DNA from: Caenorhabditis remanei
Lineage: Eukaryota > Nematoda > Chromadorea > Rhabditida > Rhabditidae
Direction: 5' to 3'
Assembly (NCBI RefSeq): GCF_010183535.1
Contig: NC_071328.1
Span: 10,168,001 to 10,232,000, forward strand
DNA length: 64,000 nucleotides
This document shows positions 51,858 through 63,906 of the stretch, piece by piece. Position 1 is the stretch's first letter; each line of letters begins with the position of its first letter. Under the pieces are notes generated by a model. It was not told the origin of the DNA. It did not search any database and saw nothing but the letters and a program-made list of their open reading frames with translations. A program made the position numbers and the translations under genes.

Positions 51858-52449
51858 TCGTTTTCGGAAAACATTGTAGAATTATACGAGGTAACTGGAG
51901 GATTAATAGTATTTAAAAAGAATTTTTCAAATTTTTAAAAAAATATCCAAGAAAATTTGTTTGAATGAAAGGAGGTGTTTCCAAAAAAGCAACGTGGATA
52001 ATAGATTTACAATTAGTTTCAGTTTATAACAAAAACAGGAGAAACATATTCATTTAAAAGAATTTTAGTCTGCAGAATGGCCATTCGAACGGTCGTTTGA
52101 AATGTTTTTTTTCGCGCGAGGATGGGTCAAATAAAAAAATCAGAATGCCCCGGAATATCAAAAGTAGTGGCATAACATCTCATGACGATTTCAGATAAAA
52201 AAGAGACCTAAAATCGCTGTAACTTTTTAATAAAAAACATTTTTCGAACTAAACAGTTTTGAACTGAAACGAGTGGGAAATCATATTGTAGGCATGAACA
52301 ACTTTTAAACGGACAGAACATTTTCGACTTGATGACGGGGTACGATCTTTTGACCTGCACATCCAAGTCAAGAAAGTGAGAAAACAATTTCGACTCTCGA
52401 TTAATTAGTTTTTTTTTTTCAAATTCCTACTACGCTTAAATAGTCAGAA

Positions 52450-52614
52450 ACATACCCGTCACTGGCCGGATGAAGTGACTTTATTTCTGAAAAACTTTTT
52501 TTTTTACTGGAATTGTTGAAAAAGGGTTTTGAGGCGTTTCGAGCTATAATTAGTATGAAGTGACAAATTTAAGTAGTTTTACACCTGGGCTGGCCCGTCA
52601 AATGACAAGTATTG
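52450..52614. repeat. Diverged GGCCC-type element
   Basis: The left end ACATACCCGTCACTGGCCGG and the right end TGGCCCGTCAAATGACAAGT (then ATTGT) keep the terminal TGACAAGTAT-like core and a few GGCCC units. The middle is AT-rich. It is a worn member of the family at 33211-33645. Confidence 0.5.
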
Positions 52615-52780
52615 TAGGAAGCTTTCTGATCAAGTTCGCAACATTTATGTGTGCGGAAGAATACTACAAGAAAATTGATACACTAATAATTTAAAACTTA
52701 TTCAAAATTAACTATTCCTATACCGCTCCTATACCGCTAATTTGATGTTCCGTTGACTTGGTCGATTTTATATCTTGCAG

Positions 52781-54258
52781 ATGATGAGCTCCAACTCTAT
52801 CCTCCCGTTTCCTTCAGAATGTCGATCTGTTGGTCGACCTTCTCGTATCACGCCCGCGTTCCATTCGTAAGTTATTTTAGTGAACACACATTGCTGGATT
52901 CAACTATTTTTCAGAATGGATGATAACATTAGTAAAAAACGTCAAAGGAACTTATCTGAACCAACTGATGAGAATCGAAAGCGAGTTTACAATGCAGAAG
53001 GAAAATTTTCAAATAATTCGTGCACAAGGATCGTGTCGGAAACTGAAGGCGGTCATTACAACATCCCTAAGTCCATCGAAGTGGTCGACGAAATGAATGA
53101 TCACCATAGTGATTCAAATTCATCTATGGATGATGAAGGGAAAAAACTTGATAATGATGAGGGGAGAGAGGACCCAGTATTTGACACTGACGAATTTCAG
53201 CCGTCTGAAATAGTCAGCAACAAAAACGACCGAGGCAAGGAGCCCAATGTTTCAGTTGTAAATGAAGAGAAAGAAGAAGAGCTGAGAGATAACAGAGGAA
53301 CTTTTTTCGAACATTTTTTCCACGATTCGCTTCCGATTGATTTTGAGTTCGATGGCAATAGTCTTCATGCCATTGGAAATGACATCATGGCTAAGGTTTT
53401 CTAGAATTTCTAAATTTTCTCAATGCCAACAAGATTTTCAGCGCATTGAGGAAAAGTTCAAGATAATGCAAAAATTAGCTCATCTAATCGGATGTGGACT
53501 GGACTGCCACTGTAAAACATCGTACTTCAACCCATAAAATCTTCCTCAATTTTCAGTTCGTCTGGCACACAGTGAGTTTAAGCTGTTAATGATGGTTCGC
53601 GGGGCGCCGAGAGTTCTATTCGGTTCTGCAGTCTCCGTGGTCCCCGATCCTACCAACATCAGAAAATATGCAACGTGAGTATAGAGACTGCCAACGTTTC
53701 CAACTTTTAATATTTTAAGAGCAGGGCAGTTTATCGAAGATGCACAAGCTACTTTTTTCGAGAGTATTCTTCAACTCATGCCTCGAAACTTGGAGTCTAT
53801 AGAGACCACTTTGAAAGTATCCCTGTTCGAAGGAACTCAAGACGTCTGTTTGTTTACTTCGTTCAATTTCACACAATTAATTACAGATGGGTGTCTCAAA
53901 GCTATACGACTTTCTGAGAAATATCCGTCAAACCGTTCTCACATATGTTTCCAAAGGTTGTGATTTTAGCTTTCATGATTAATATTTATTTTTTCAGTTC
54001 CCATTGTATGGACGGTCCAAGATGTTTCATCGCAGGAACATCATTTTGACTTGAGTCCGATTCGGTGGGTACAATAACATACTTCGATCTTAATATTATT
54101 TTTCCAGAAATGAGATAAAACAATGCGGAGAAATGCATCTTCTAAAGTTGGAGAATGATCATCCAGGTTTTACCGATCGTTGGTGCAGTGAATGTGGTGT
54201 TGGAAGAGCACAAACGTTCTCCGAATTTATGGAAAAGAAGTTCAACACCTTCAACTGA
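52781..54258 (+). CDS. Uncharacterised acidic, probably nuclear protein
   Basis: Eight exons (52781-52866, 52915-53395, 53442-53511, 53557-53674, 53720-53816, 53887-53956, 53998-54064, 54108-54258) join perfectly in frame to 379 residues, so the model is strong although I recognise no family. Residues 30-60 hold basic clusters (KKRQR, RKRV) like a nuclear localisation signal. Residues 80-165 are very acidic and Ser-rich. The second half is globular and predicted mostly helical, with a short hydrophobic stretch (APRVLFGSAVSVVP), DAQATFFESILQLMP, and near the C-terminus a zinc-binding-like pair RWCSECGVGR. It is divergent from glh-4 and could share its promoter region. Confidence 0.75.
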
Positions 54259-54560
54259 CACTAGATCTTTTATATCTAACATTTTGAAATATTGTAACAA
54301 TTCATATTCTGTAAAATTATTTCTCTAAAACTTGCGAATACATACTTCATGAAGTACTTCAACGAAATCAGTGTGTTAGAGATACTATTCAATGTGTACT
54401 TCGTCTGTAATGTATACCTTTTATGAACCCAAAGTCGTATATATTGAGCAATGTTTGTAATTTTCGGGAATATTTTTTCGATTGTTATTCGAGACGGCTC
54501 TTTAACTGAAAATCTAGACGTTGTATATCGATTTTTCTTGCAATATCAACACATTTATTA

Positions 54561-54829
54561 TGCTGCGTCCAAAGTAACTTTTCCGCGGAAAAGGTGTCCA
54601 AAGTAGCCATTTCCTTTCCTCGTTTTCCTCTGCGCCTTTAAGCTAATCGCGGCGAGACCAGCGCATATTTTATTAGGGAAAGTTAAATTTTCGAAATTAA
54701 ACTTTTTTTCAAAATTCCCTCCTAAACTACGGTGGTCTCGCCGCAGATTAAAGGCGCAGAGGAAAACGAGGAAAGGAAATGGCTACTTTGGACACTTTTT
54801 TCCGCGGAAAAATTACTTTGGACGCAGCA
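54561..54829. mobile_element. 269 bp foldback element with TTA target duplication
   Basis: The ends TGCTGCGTCCAAAGTAA and its complement are nearly exact. TTA flanks both sides (54558-54560, 54830-54832). The arms pair almost throughout, including TTTTCCGCGGAAAA and TCCTCGTTTTCCTCTGCGCC. Non-coding. Confidence 0.82.
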
Positions 54830-54839
54830 TTAACGGAAA

Positions 54840-55245
54840 TACCGTAAAAACTATATTTGGGGTGCATGCACCTTTATTGTTCAAAGGGTCCGTCGGAGGC
54901 CCACTATAAGAGTGGGAGCACTATTTTCGCCCGACTTCGGTATCCAATGCTTTTAAATTTGATCAATAGTTTTCGATACCAATTCATCGAACATATAATG
55001 GGGTTATTCACCTCCGGAAAAAACGTTTTTTCCGGAGGTGAATAACCCCATAAGCTGCAACGGGGAAAATTCTGAACTTTCACGACAAACTACGATTTTA
55101 ACCACAAATATGCTGAAATAGTGTAAGAGAACAGTTCGGATACAAGTAATGTGGATATTAGAGAAAAATATAAATCGTTGGAGGGCAACTGTATTAGAGA
55201 GGCATCTTAATTAGAAGGATGACCTCTGATAGAGTTTTTACGGTA
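54840..55245. mobile_element. Inverted-repeat transposon with TACCGTAAAAACT ends carrying a nested palindrome
   Basis: The ends match the element at 47938-48195. Inside, 54998-55051 is a perfect 54 bp palindrome (ATGGGGTTATTCACCTCC ... ) centred on AACGTT that also forms the outer arms of the palindrome in the lin-59 intron at 60694-60832, so it is a separate insertion. Confidence 0.78.
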
Positions 55246-56789
55246 AGTGGACTCGAAGTAAATAGATGCTGTAGATTTCGATTAATTTCGAATTATTAAA
55301 TTTCCAAAAAATAACTTTGTATTATAGAGCGTAATTGTGCAAAAATATATCTCTTTAACTTTGATTTTCGAAAGTCATCTGATGTTCTCATTGTGTTGTG
55401 AATTGTGAATGAGAAAAACCGACGAAAGGGAGGAGCGATGGCGCGACTGAAGAGACACAGAGTGGAGATACATGTCAATATTTATTTCAAACTGCCTCGT
55501 TTTCGTACACTTTTTCGGCGACGACATGCGTGCGATGTGGACAGAAAATGTTTCCAAAGAGGACATAACTTCTTGGTGGACCTTTATAATGATATTACTG
55601 AAGGTTCATAACAATGGTGTCAGATGTAAAAATTGTGGTTACTCAGATCAATTTGAAACTAGTTAGATGGTAAATAATCATGTTATGGTTTGAAATAAGC
55701 GCCTACATTAAATTTATTCTGATCCATTATGAGTTCTGGAAATTAGATTATGTTTCAATAGGCATCAAACGACATATGTTTCCAGAACACATTAAATTTG
55801 AAATAGTGTCCTAGAAATGTATTTTTCTTGAAGATCTTGCACTACGGGTTGCTATTAGGTTCACTGTTTGATTGTTTTTTCGAAAAATGAAATAATGACA
55901 TCACTAATAAATCATGATGAACCTCTCCGTGCCTTCTTCTTCCCCTTCACTCAATGTTATCTTAAACGACGCCGTCCATGGAAGTATTAGTAGAAGGAGG
56001 AGATTTTCGACTTTCTTTAGCAATGCAAAATTTCAGCCATTGCGCCGCTGTCTGTTTCTACACTTGCTCATTGCCTAATGTTAGTGGTTTGTGCAACCTG
56101 TAGCTGTCTACGTCTCGCAGGATGAAGCATAAGAGGCCGCCAGCCTCCTCATTTCTCTCGTTGTCTGGCTTTCTTAGTCGGTTGTCACCCGTTCTTTTCT
56201 CACAAATAACACCAAAGTGAAACACAGGCCGTTTGGAGTGGTGTCTTTCTTCTTTTCTCTTTTCACCTCCTCTTCGCATCGCTTCAAAAGCCAGCCAGCA
56301 GGCGACCGCATCGCACGACCGCAGCGCGTCGCCTTGCCTTCTAATCGTTATTATATTCACTACTATTGGAAGACACCCCTACGACTCGTCTCGCACTCTC
56401 CGCCTAGGTTCCCGCTCCCTATCATCTGACTGTCGAGCATGTCTGCGTCTCCTCACATCATCACCACTCTGCATTTTGCATCGCCATCGCGGCCCTTGAC
56501 ATCCGTCTTTTTGTGGGTTTCCTTGAAAAGAAGCTTGTGCGTGCCTTCTCATCTTCCCATCTCATAAAAAAACATCTAATCATTCTCATCTGCATCTTTT
56601 TCTATTTAGACATACTTGTTAAACTTTTTACAAACTCATTTTTGACACTTCAATAATCGCTTAAGTATATCTATTAATTAATTAGCTGATTTCCAGTGTA
56701 GTTGTCCGTGCTCAACGACTACTAAAAATAATCTCGACCTACGAAAGGTCGCCCGAGATGGTCAAGTGACAAAACTGGATCCGCCAATA

Positions 56790-59700
56790 ATGCACGGAGC
56801 AGGCGAACAACAGCAGCAAAATGCCCAACAACGATACAGATTTCCAGGTCGAAATGACGAGGTAAGCGAACTGGAAAGTTATATATTTTTATTTAAAACG
56901 CTTCGTTATCTGTGCATTGAACAAGTTTATATTCGTTCATGTTTCTTACAAGTAAAAATTGCATTTTTTAAAAGAATATTCTTTTCAAGTTTTCATAGTT
57001 AGTTGATGTAGTTATTACGAAATCGCGCATACATTCACACTATTTCTCTTCAGACATCAATAGATCTTGTCTACAAACAATAACAGTTTTAGTCTCGTGG
57101 TGTTGTCATCCCTTTTCTCTATTTCTTTCAAGTTCAGGAATTTGTTGTCAACAGTTTCGAATTTTTGTCTTCAATGGAAAATGACAAGCTTTGTCTTGAT
57201 ATAAACTAATTGAAAAGTTTCTTAAAATCAAAATTCCATAAAATAAAATTTATTAAGAGTTATTCACTTACGTTTTAAAATATTCCATGTTTAAATGTTG
57301 AACTTTCTATTGCAACAGTCTTCCGAACGGTTTGACGGTTCCCTCGCTTCAGAATCTAATCTGCACTGTAATCTTTTTCATTCTCGATCGTATCTCTTTC
57401 ATTCCGCCACCGACACACGAATTTTTCTTTTTACCATTGATGTATCAGGCCAGCAAATGTTTCTTGGTCGAGCGCGTATTTTCAACTAGCTAAAGTTTTT
57501 ATGTGCACAAATGAAAATTTAAACTATTCTATTACTCGCTACAGTCCGCTAATGCACATTTTTCTCTATTTCCAGACACAGCAACCAACAACTTCTTCTC
57601 AACAAAGTAACCGATCTATGCAACAAATGCAACCGATGCAAGTAAGTTTGATGTGCACGCCAACCACACCAACCACTTCAACCGCTGCTACATCTTCTGG
57701 TGCTGTTCCTGCGAATCAGAGATATCAATCAGCAGTAAAGCGGTTGGGAGAGCCAATAAAGTTTGGTGACAGTATTTTGGAGCCAGCTGGTACATTGGTG
57801 TTTCAACAAGCTGACAATACTGTTCGAGGGCATGGAAGAAGAACCACAATCCATAACAACAAAAATGCTGTAAGTTATTATTGCGAAACTGTTAGGAAGA
57901 TTTGACTGTTTCTTTGAAAATTTGAGTCGATGTTAATTGAAATACTAAAAATGTCAGAAAATTTATAAAAAATGTTTTTAGGTAGTTGCAAATCTCTTTC
58001 AAATTGGATCAGCTCCAGTATTGACAATGCAGCCACAAATCCAAGGATCAAATGGGAATTGGTACATGAATCAGCAGTCTTCTTCGAGCTCTCATAATGT
58101 CATCAGTCTTGTTCAAATGACTACCAATCAGTCAACAACAAAATCTTCAGCCACACCTGATTCTGGAATACAAAGTGTTCCAACTTCTCCTCCAAGTCCA
58201 AGAATGGAATTGTTGAATGAACAAGAAATAGTTGATAAGAGCCGAGATGAAGATAATGACGACGACGATGATGATGATCCAGCAGACTTTACAGATATGC
58301 CAAGATTAAAGCCTGTAGATGAAGATGATGAGTATTTCGAAGAGCCCTCCACAAGGTAAGGATAGTAATTAATTTTTTTTTGAAAAGATTTTTTTCAGTT
58401 CGGCCTCCTTCTCAACGGAGAGCAATAAGTCTATTAGAACAATAAATGCTGTAGATTCTACAACATCAACTGTACTCCCATCGCGAGAAGAAATTCCAAA
58501 CGGGATGAGCGCTGAAGACATTCTCACATTTTCATTGGCAGCAAACATGGATACCAATGAGATTGTCAGAAGACTAATCGGTTTCGATCCTGAAAAAGCA
58601 AATTCAATCGCTGTCTTAATCAAAAAACATAATGCAGATAAATTGAAGAAAAAGAAAGATATGGAAGCCGAAGTGTCATCTACAACACCTACAACTCCAC
58701 GGGCACGTGTGTCGAGGAAAAGAAAAAAGTCCGCCACTAGAAGTACAAATTCTCCAGATGTGACAACTAGTAATCTGCCTGCTGAAACAAGTACTTCTTT
58801 GACAGAAATTATAGAAGAATCAGAAGAAGTTGAAAGGAGAGAAGTTAGAAAGGGAAGAGCAAGAAGATCTAAAAGGAAGAAGACCTGTCTAGAAGAAGAA
58901 CCAGAAGAACTTGGAACGGATGACAATGATCTCAAGGTAAAATTTCTAGATTTTCAGAAAATACTTTTTATTTTCAGACTGATCTACAAGATCAAGGATC
59001 ATTAGCCGTAGAAGCAAGATGTTCAAAAACTGAACCTACCTTGCTAGACCCTGTTCTGTTTCGGTTAAAAGTTCATGAAATGGTAGAAAGGCAACTAGAA
59101 CAGTTGACTCAAAAAATGAGTGAAGATATGGCAGAACTTCGTCTCTCTCATTCCACTACAAAACCCACCAGTGGAAAACGAAAGGAATCATTTTTCCGTC
59201 AGTTAGCTGAACAAAGCAAAAAATTGAAAAAACTAGGAACAGTTGTACCACCAGCTGGAAAACGAATGAGGTTTTTCATGACGAAGCCCGAATATGAAGT
59301 GGGAATGAAGCCAGTCGAATCAAAGAAAGAAATAAAAGAAGAAGAGATTTCACTCAACATCAAAAGCAGGATATCATCTAGAAGATCACGAACAGAGAAT
59401 TCTCCCGATTATGCTCTTGCGCCTGTTGAAGAAAAATTCAATGGAGAATATACAGAGATTGCCAAAAGTGTTCCCTATTCGGATGATATCGTCACACTGT
59501 GGAGAGCTCCAAGTTTAAGTTGCGGATGTACAAAAGGCGCGTGTACGTCAGATATGGAGTGTCTCAATAGGGCTCTACGAGTTCAATGTAGCAACGAATG
59601 CACTCTACCATATTGTTCCAATCGACGTTTTTGGAAAGAAGATTGTGGTCATAAACTATGTGTTTCTAATGGTCCCAGAACGAAGAGAGCACTGAAAACT

Positions 59701-62027
59701 AAAGTTGCTAGAAGGGCAGGTGATTTCTTATGCGAGTATGCTGGAGAAGTGATCACTTTTGAAAGAGCGTATTCTAAGTTCACAGAAAACCAAGATGCAA
59801 AGATCATTGCAATCGGATCACAACTATTCATCGATGCAACCAATCGGGGTAATATTGCTCGTTTCGTGAAACATTCTTGTAACCCCAATTCTCGACTCGA
59901 AGTTTGGTCGGTGAGCGGTTTCTATCGAGCAGGAGTTTTCGCTCTTTTTGATTTGAGCACAAATGTGGAAATTACTGTGGATAAAGATGGCCTACTTCCT
60001 TTCGATACTTCATGCGCGTGTGGTGCAACGAATTGTAGAAAGATAATCAGAGGTGTGAAAAGTGGTGTTGTTGCAAACGGTGACGAGAAAGAAGTCATTG
60101 AAACGCGACGTTTCCTTCTACGAAACCGAAGAAGAACGATCAGAAAATCTCGCCAGTCTGGTCTACCATATATTCTTCTTCGTCCTGATAATGGTTCTGA
60201 ACTTCTTCTGAAAATGAGAAAGACTTTAGCAGCGTTCTCTTTTCGAGTTCGTAGGATAGACGGGTCTATGGCACGTTCAATGCTTCCTTACTATTCATCA
60301 ATACTAACTTTTTTGAAAGTTGACGCTCGTAATCCAAATCTTGCCGAATTCGTTTCACTGTTCCGTAAATGGGTGGCCGCCATTGATGACGACGACTTGG
60401 AAAGAGCGTTTTCGTAAGTTTTGAAGTATGTGGTTTCCTCATTCTCTATAAAACCATCTTTCAGCGCCATTGAATCCCATTACTTGTCATCTTCTCTTCT
60501 CGCGTCAACACAGAAAATTAAAAAATCCAACGAAAATCCCACACAAGCCCGCCCAGTATCCAGTTCAGGATTGTCACATGTTACTTCAAAACGTGGCGAC
60601 GCTGACTTGTCTTATCTGGAGTCACTGTACCCGGTAAGCTCTCAAAACTTTCCAGCAGTATCTGCATTTATGCGAATCCCTTCAAATACTGTTATGGGGT
60701 TATTCACCTCCGGAAAAAACGTTTTTTCCCTCGATTCATTTGCCGGAAAAAACAGTTTTTTCCGTTTTTCGCCGTTTTTCCGGCAAATGAATCGAGGGAA
60801 AAAACGTTTTTTCCGGAGGTGAATAACCCCATTATTATTGTTTGCAGATTGGTTCTTATGATCCCGACGATGCTTGGGAAACATATCGTGCAAATGCTAG
60901 TGATAACGCTGTTCGCTGCATTTGTGGTGCACTTGATGAAGACGGGGGAATGGTTCAGTGCGATAAATGTCATTTCTGGCTTCACATTGATTGTTGTCAA
61001 TACCCAGTGAGAGAAGAACATGGTAAATTTGGGAAAAGCAAGACTAAATCTGATGATAAAGGAAGTGATAACGAGGAGAATGAGTACATATGCGACTTCT
61101 GTATGGGTACTCAGTCGGGGCAACGTCCTTGCGCGGATGTAAAGCTTCCTGATCAGCCTGATGTTCGATTCGAAAATTGTGACTACTATCGATCACTAAT
61201 GAATCGCCGTGGAATTCAAGTTCGTCTCAATGAAACTGTCTACGTGAATCGAAAATTCCCCGACGACCACAAAATAATGCTAAGAAATCTACGCGAAGAA
61301 AAAAAAGGGTTGAAACATAAAGAACCTAATAAGTATGTTTTCCCCGAAGCTGATAACACTCCACTTCTTCCACGAAACGTGAATCGTAAAGATGCACGGA
61401 TTTTCCGTGTCGAACGATTATTTGTTTGTCCTGGAAACAATAGATTCGTATTTGGCTCGTTCTATGCATGGCCCCACGAAACTATTTCTGACACGGGACG
61501 AGTATTCTGTAAGAAGGAAGTGTTCGCCACTCCTTATTATGAAACTCTGCCCTTGGATGAAGTCATTGGCCGTTGTTTGGTTGTGGACGTCCCTACTTGG
61601 ACGAAAGGACGTCCCAAGGTTCCCAAATTTAAAGAAGAAGATGTATTCCTCTGTGAAATGCAAATTGGCAAGAACCAGAGAATGTTCGAGAAGGTCCCAC
61701 CAAAAAATAGATATCCGATCAACACGCAGCCCTATGTCTTCTTAAAATTTCCTCAACCTAAGAAGATTATTAAGGATTTCAGAGTAAGTGAACTTCTGTG
61801 CTTTTTTAATCTTTGAGACTGAAATATTTCTATTTCAGCCATACGATTATTCGAATCCATCTCCCAAACCACCGAGAACCGTGGTCACCCCAAACCCCAT
61901 CACTAGCTGCACGGATGCACAAACATCATCAGGTGCTCTACCCGATGTTGACAAGAGAAAACTTTCACGAAAAAATATTCAAAAAGTTTTGAAACATCTC
62001 GTTAAATTAGATTCAAAAACAACTTAG
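56790..62027 (+). CDS. lin-59: ASH1-family trithorax-group protein with SET, PHD and BAH domains
   Basis: Eight exons (56790-56861, 57576-57869, 57982-58355, 58399-58936, 58978-60413, 60465-60633, 60848-61783, 61839-62027) join in frame to about 1,335 residues. The N-terminal half is Gln/Ser/Thr-rich with a basic, acidic middle (KRKKSATR, DDDDDD). About residues 600-760 form AWS plus SET: CGCTKGACTSDMECLNR, CSNRRFW, GDFLCEYAGEVI, RFVKHSCNPN and a post-SET CACGATNC. A PHD finger (CICGALDEDGGMVQCDKCHFWLHIDC, YICDFC; about residues 985-1040) and a BAH domain (FVCPGNNRFVFGSFYAWP) follow, the ASH1 order. ASH1 proteins methylate H3K36 and keep Hox genes active. Here the SET motif has lysine for the asparagine of NHSC, and the ELTYDY tyrosine is absent (EITVDKD). 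The exon 1 start follows QQQ-rich MHGAGEQQQQ. Confidence 0.95.
60694..60832. repeat. 139 bp palindrome inside a lin-59 intron
   Basis: Arms ATGGGGTTATTCACCTCCGG and complement run inward through CGATTCATTTGCCGG to a short loop around 60762. The outer 27 bp of each arm equal the arms of the 54 bp palindrome at 54998-55051. The palindrome fills most of the 214 bp intron (60634-60847). Confidence 0.85.
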
Positions 62028-62590
62028 ATCTTTTATTCGTTTGTTTATCGCGCAGTTTTGTCTTTTTGCGTTTTGTCTTGAAGATATCAGTTAGATACTA
62101 GTTCACGAGTTGTGGTCTAATTATCCGGTGATACTACAACTGTAATACATACCCCATTCCATCAGTTTCATCTATAGTTTAAATTCCATTTTAGTCATGA
62201 TATAGACTTGTATTTTTTCAAACCCAGTTTCCCCGTTTGCCCCCTTATTCTCTCAAATCATTCCTATTTTAATCATTTTTATAATCATTATTCATCCGGT
62301 GCTTTTGTTTCAAAATGTTCATTAATCTTTCTGCGTAGGAAGTTGCCTAAGACTTCCCCGAATCCCTCAAGTAGATCACTTTACGGTTACTCCACCCGAA
62401 TTACAGATGCCCGCTTTTTGATTCTAAAAATTCCGACTTCAAACCTCCACACATTGCTTTTTTCTCTCCTCAATTCATCTCGCTGTTTCATCAATCATGA
62501 TGTATTTTCTAATCAACTACTTTATTGGAAGTGTTTAATGTTCTGTTCTATTTTATAAACAGAAAATGAATATGTTTATTAACAATTGGC
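62028..62590. other. 3' UTR region between convergent lin-59 and the last gene
   Basis: AT-rich DNA with no coding exon. The open frame at 62208-62558 lacks protein-like composition. Confidence 0.5.
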
Positions 62591-63906
62591 TCAACGCTTT
62601 GCAAACGCAAAATTACCCCAACTACTGAATCCCATCAAACCAAGATTAGTCCATCTCTTAGTAACATTGTATTCGTTGATTTCTTCAGGGGTTGAAACGT
62701 AATGAATATCTGATTGTTTGTCTGGATTTTGGAACTCGTAAATTGGTTGGATATCTCCGAGACACCGACGAGCAGACGATTCCTCTCGAAATACGTATCC
62801 AGCTCTTTTGACCATCTGAAAAAGGGGAATTCTATAAACGTGGAACCTTTAATATCTGAACAGACTTCTTCATTCGGATCACTGTCCCTTAATTTCAGTC
62901 GATACGTTCTCGTTATTGGATTGGAAAACTCATAAATCAACATCATTTTACCACAAGCATCCGAAATAACGGGTACATTTGTCATTTGATCAATCAGAGA
63001 AATATTGAAAACTTTGTCGAATTTGTATAGTTTCAAATAATCATTCTCCTTGAGTGATGTGGTGAAAGCAACCAAACCATTTGAATCCTTTGCTCGAATA
63101 ATCGGACGAAGTCTCAGAAGAATTTTGTTCTGTCAACATAGTTTCAATTTGAGTAAATTCGAAAAAAAACCATTCACTCACAAAGACCACGTTATCTAAT
63201 GGTCGAATTGCATTGAATGGATAGTTTCTGAAAATTAAAAAATAGGGATAAGAAACCATTTTTCAGTTTCGAGGCGTCTGAAACCTGCAATTCAATAAAA
63301 AGATCTGACCAAACCTATGTGTTCTCAGATTGTAAAAGAAAAACAAACACTGTTCTAATCGGATCAGTCGCATTGAATAAATATCCGATAACTTTTGTCG
63401 GATGCCAGAAATGGCGATCCTCATTCCATCTCGCTTTCAAAATGTCTTCATTCGTTGTCGCATATTGAAATTCTTTCAAAAGTGGAGAGAACATTTCAAC
63501 AAGTGCTCCATTCGAAGTTCCACAATAACCAGGCCATGATCCAACATATCCAGCTTCATCGATTATTTCCATTGTTTCATTTTCTTTCAAATCATTCCAA
63601 CTAACTAAACGAGGTGATCCATTGACACTAACATGAAATACTTGAATCATTTGTGGACATAAAGTATCAATAACTTCACAGTCGATATCTGGAGTTGCAA
63701 GACCAAACGGTGATGGAATTGATAAATCGGACAAAGTGTATCCATAATATTCTGTAATTTTTTTTCGAAACAAAGAAAATGAACTAATGAAACGAACTGA
63801 AACTATCAAGAACACTCTTATCCGAATAATAGATTCTCGATTCGTTTTTCACTCCGAACTTCAATGGGAGTACTGTCAACGGAAAACTGCTTTCGAGTAT
63901 TGACTC
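62591..63906 (-). CDS. Partial gene with DUF5648-like repeats
   Basis: Five exons in the window (63804-63906, 63315-63751, 63182-63227, 62866-63129, 62591-62815) join in frame; the 5' end lies at or beyond the right edge. The repeating pattern of a hydrophobic strand, an Asn-Pro turn and an acidic helix is visible several times (KVIGYLFNATDP, MMLIYEFSNPITRTYRL, DIQPIYEFQNPDKQSDIHYV, then STPEEINEY). This resembles DUF5648-type repeats, described in bacteria and nematodes, often in secreted proteins. The role is unknown. The intron 62816-62865 is inferred so that the last exon stays in the frame with the repeat; an unspliced frame would end at 62635 instead. I cannot see a signal peptide because the start is missing. 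Confidence 0.65.

Larger units (their letters stand above)
51399..52780. other. Divergent promoter region between glh-4 and the orphan gene
   Basis: About 1.4 kb that contains two inverted-repeat elements (51533-51857 and 52450-52614, listed separately). A TATCTTGCAG acceptor ends at 52780, immediately before the next ATG. No coding exon seen. Confidence 0.5.
54259..56789. other. Intergenic region upstream of lin-59
   Basis: About 2.5 kb. It holds two adjacent inverted-repeat elements (54561-54829 and 54840-55245). A frame at 55472-55666 ending HNNGVRCKNCGYSDQFETS could be a remnant of a gene or nothing; I cannot place it in a model. The part from 56000 to 56700 is likely the lin-59 promoter and leader, with a TTTCCAG acceptor near 56690. 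Confidence 0.45.

Noticed and set aside
55405..55666. Overlapping small open frames with a CKNCG motif
   Set aside because: No splice model, start context or neighbour supports them; possibly a gene remnant but not reportable as a gene.
58369..58935. Minus-strand open frame opposite lin-59
   Set aside because: Antisense to a well-supported coding exon and rich in Ser/Leu from the complementary Lys/Glu codons.
62635..63075. Unspliced reading through 62816-62865 in the last gene
   Set aside because: It breaks the repeat pattern; the spliced frame restores a GYVF...IYEFQNP unit.
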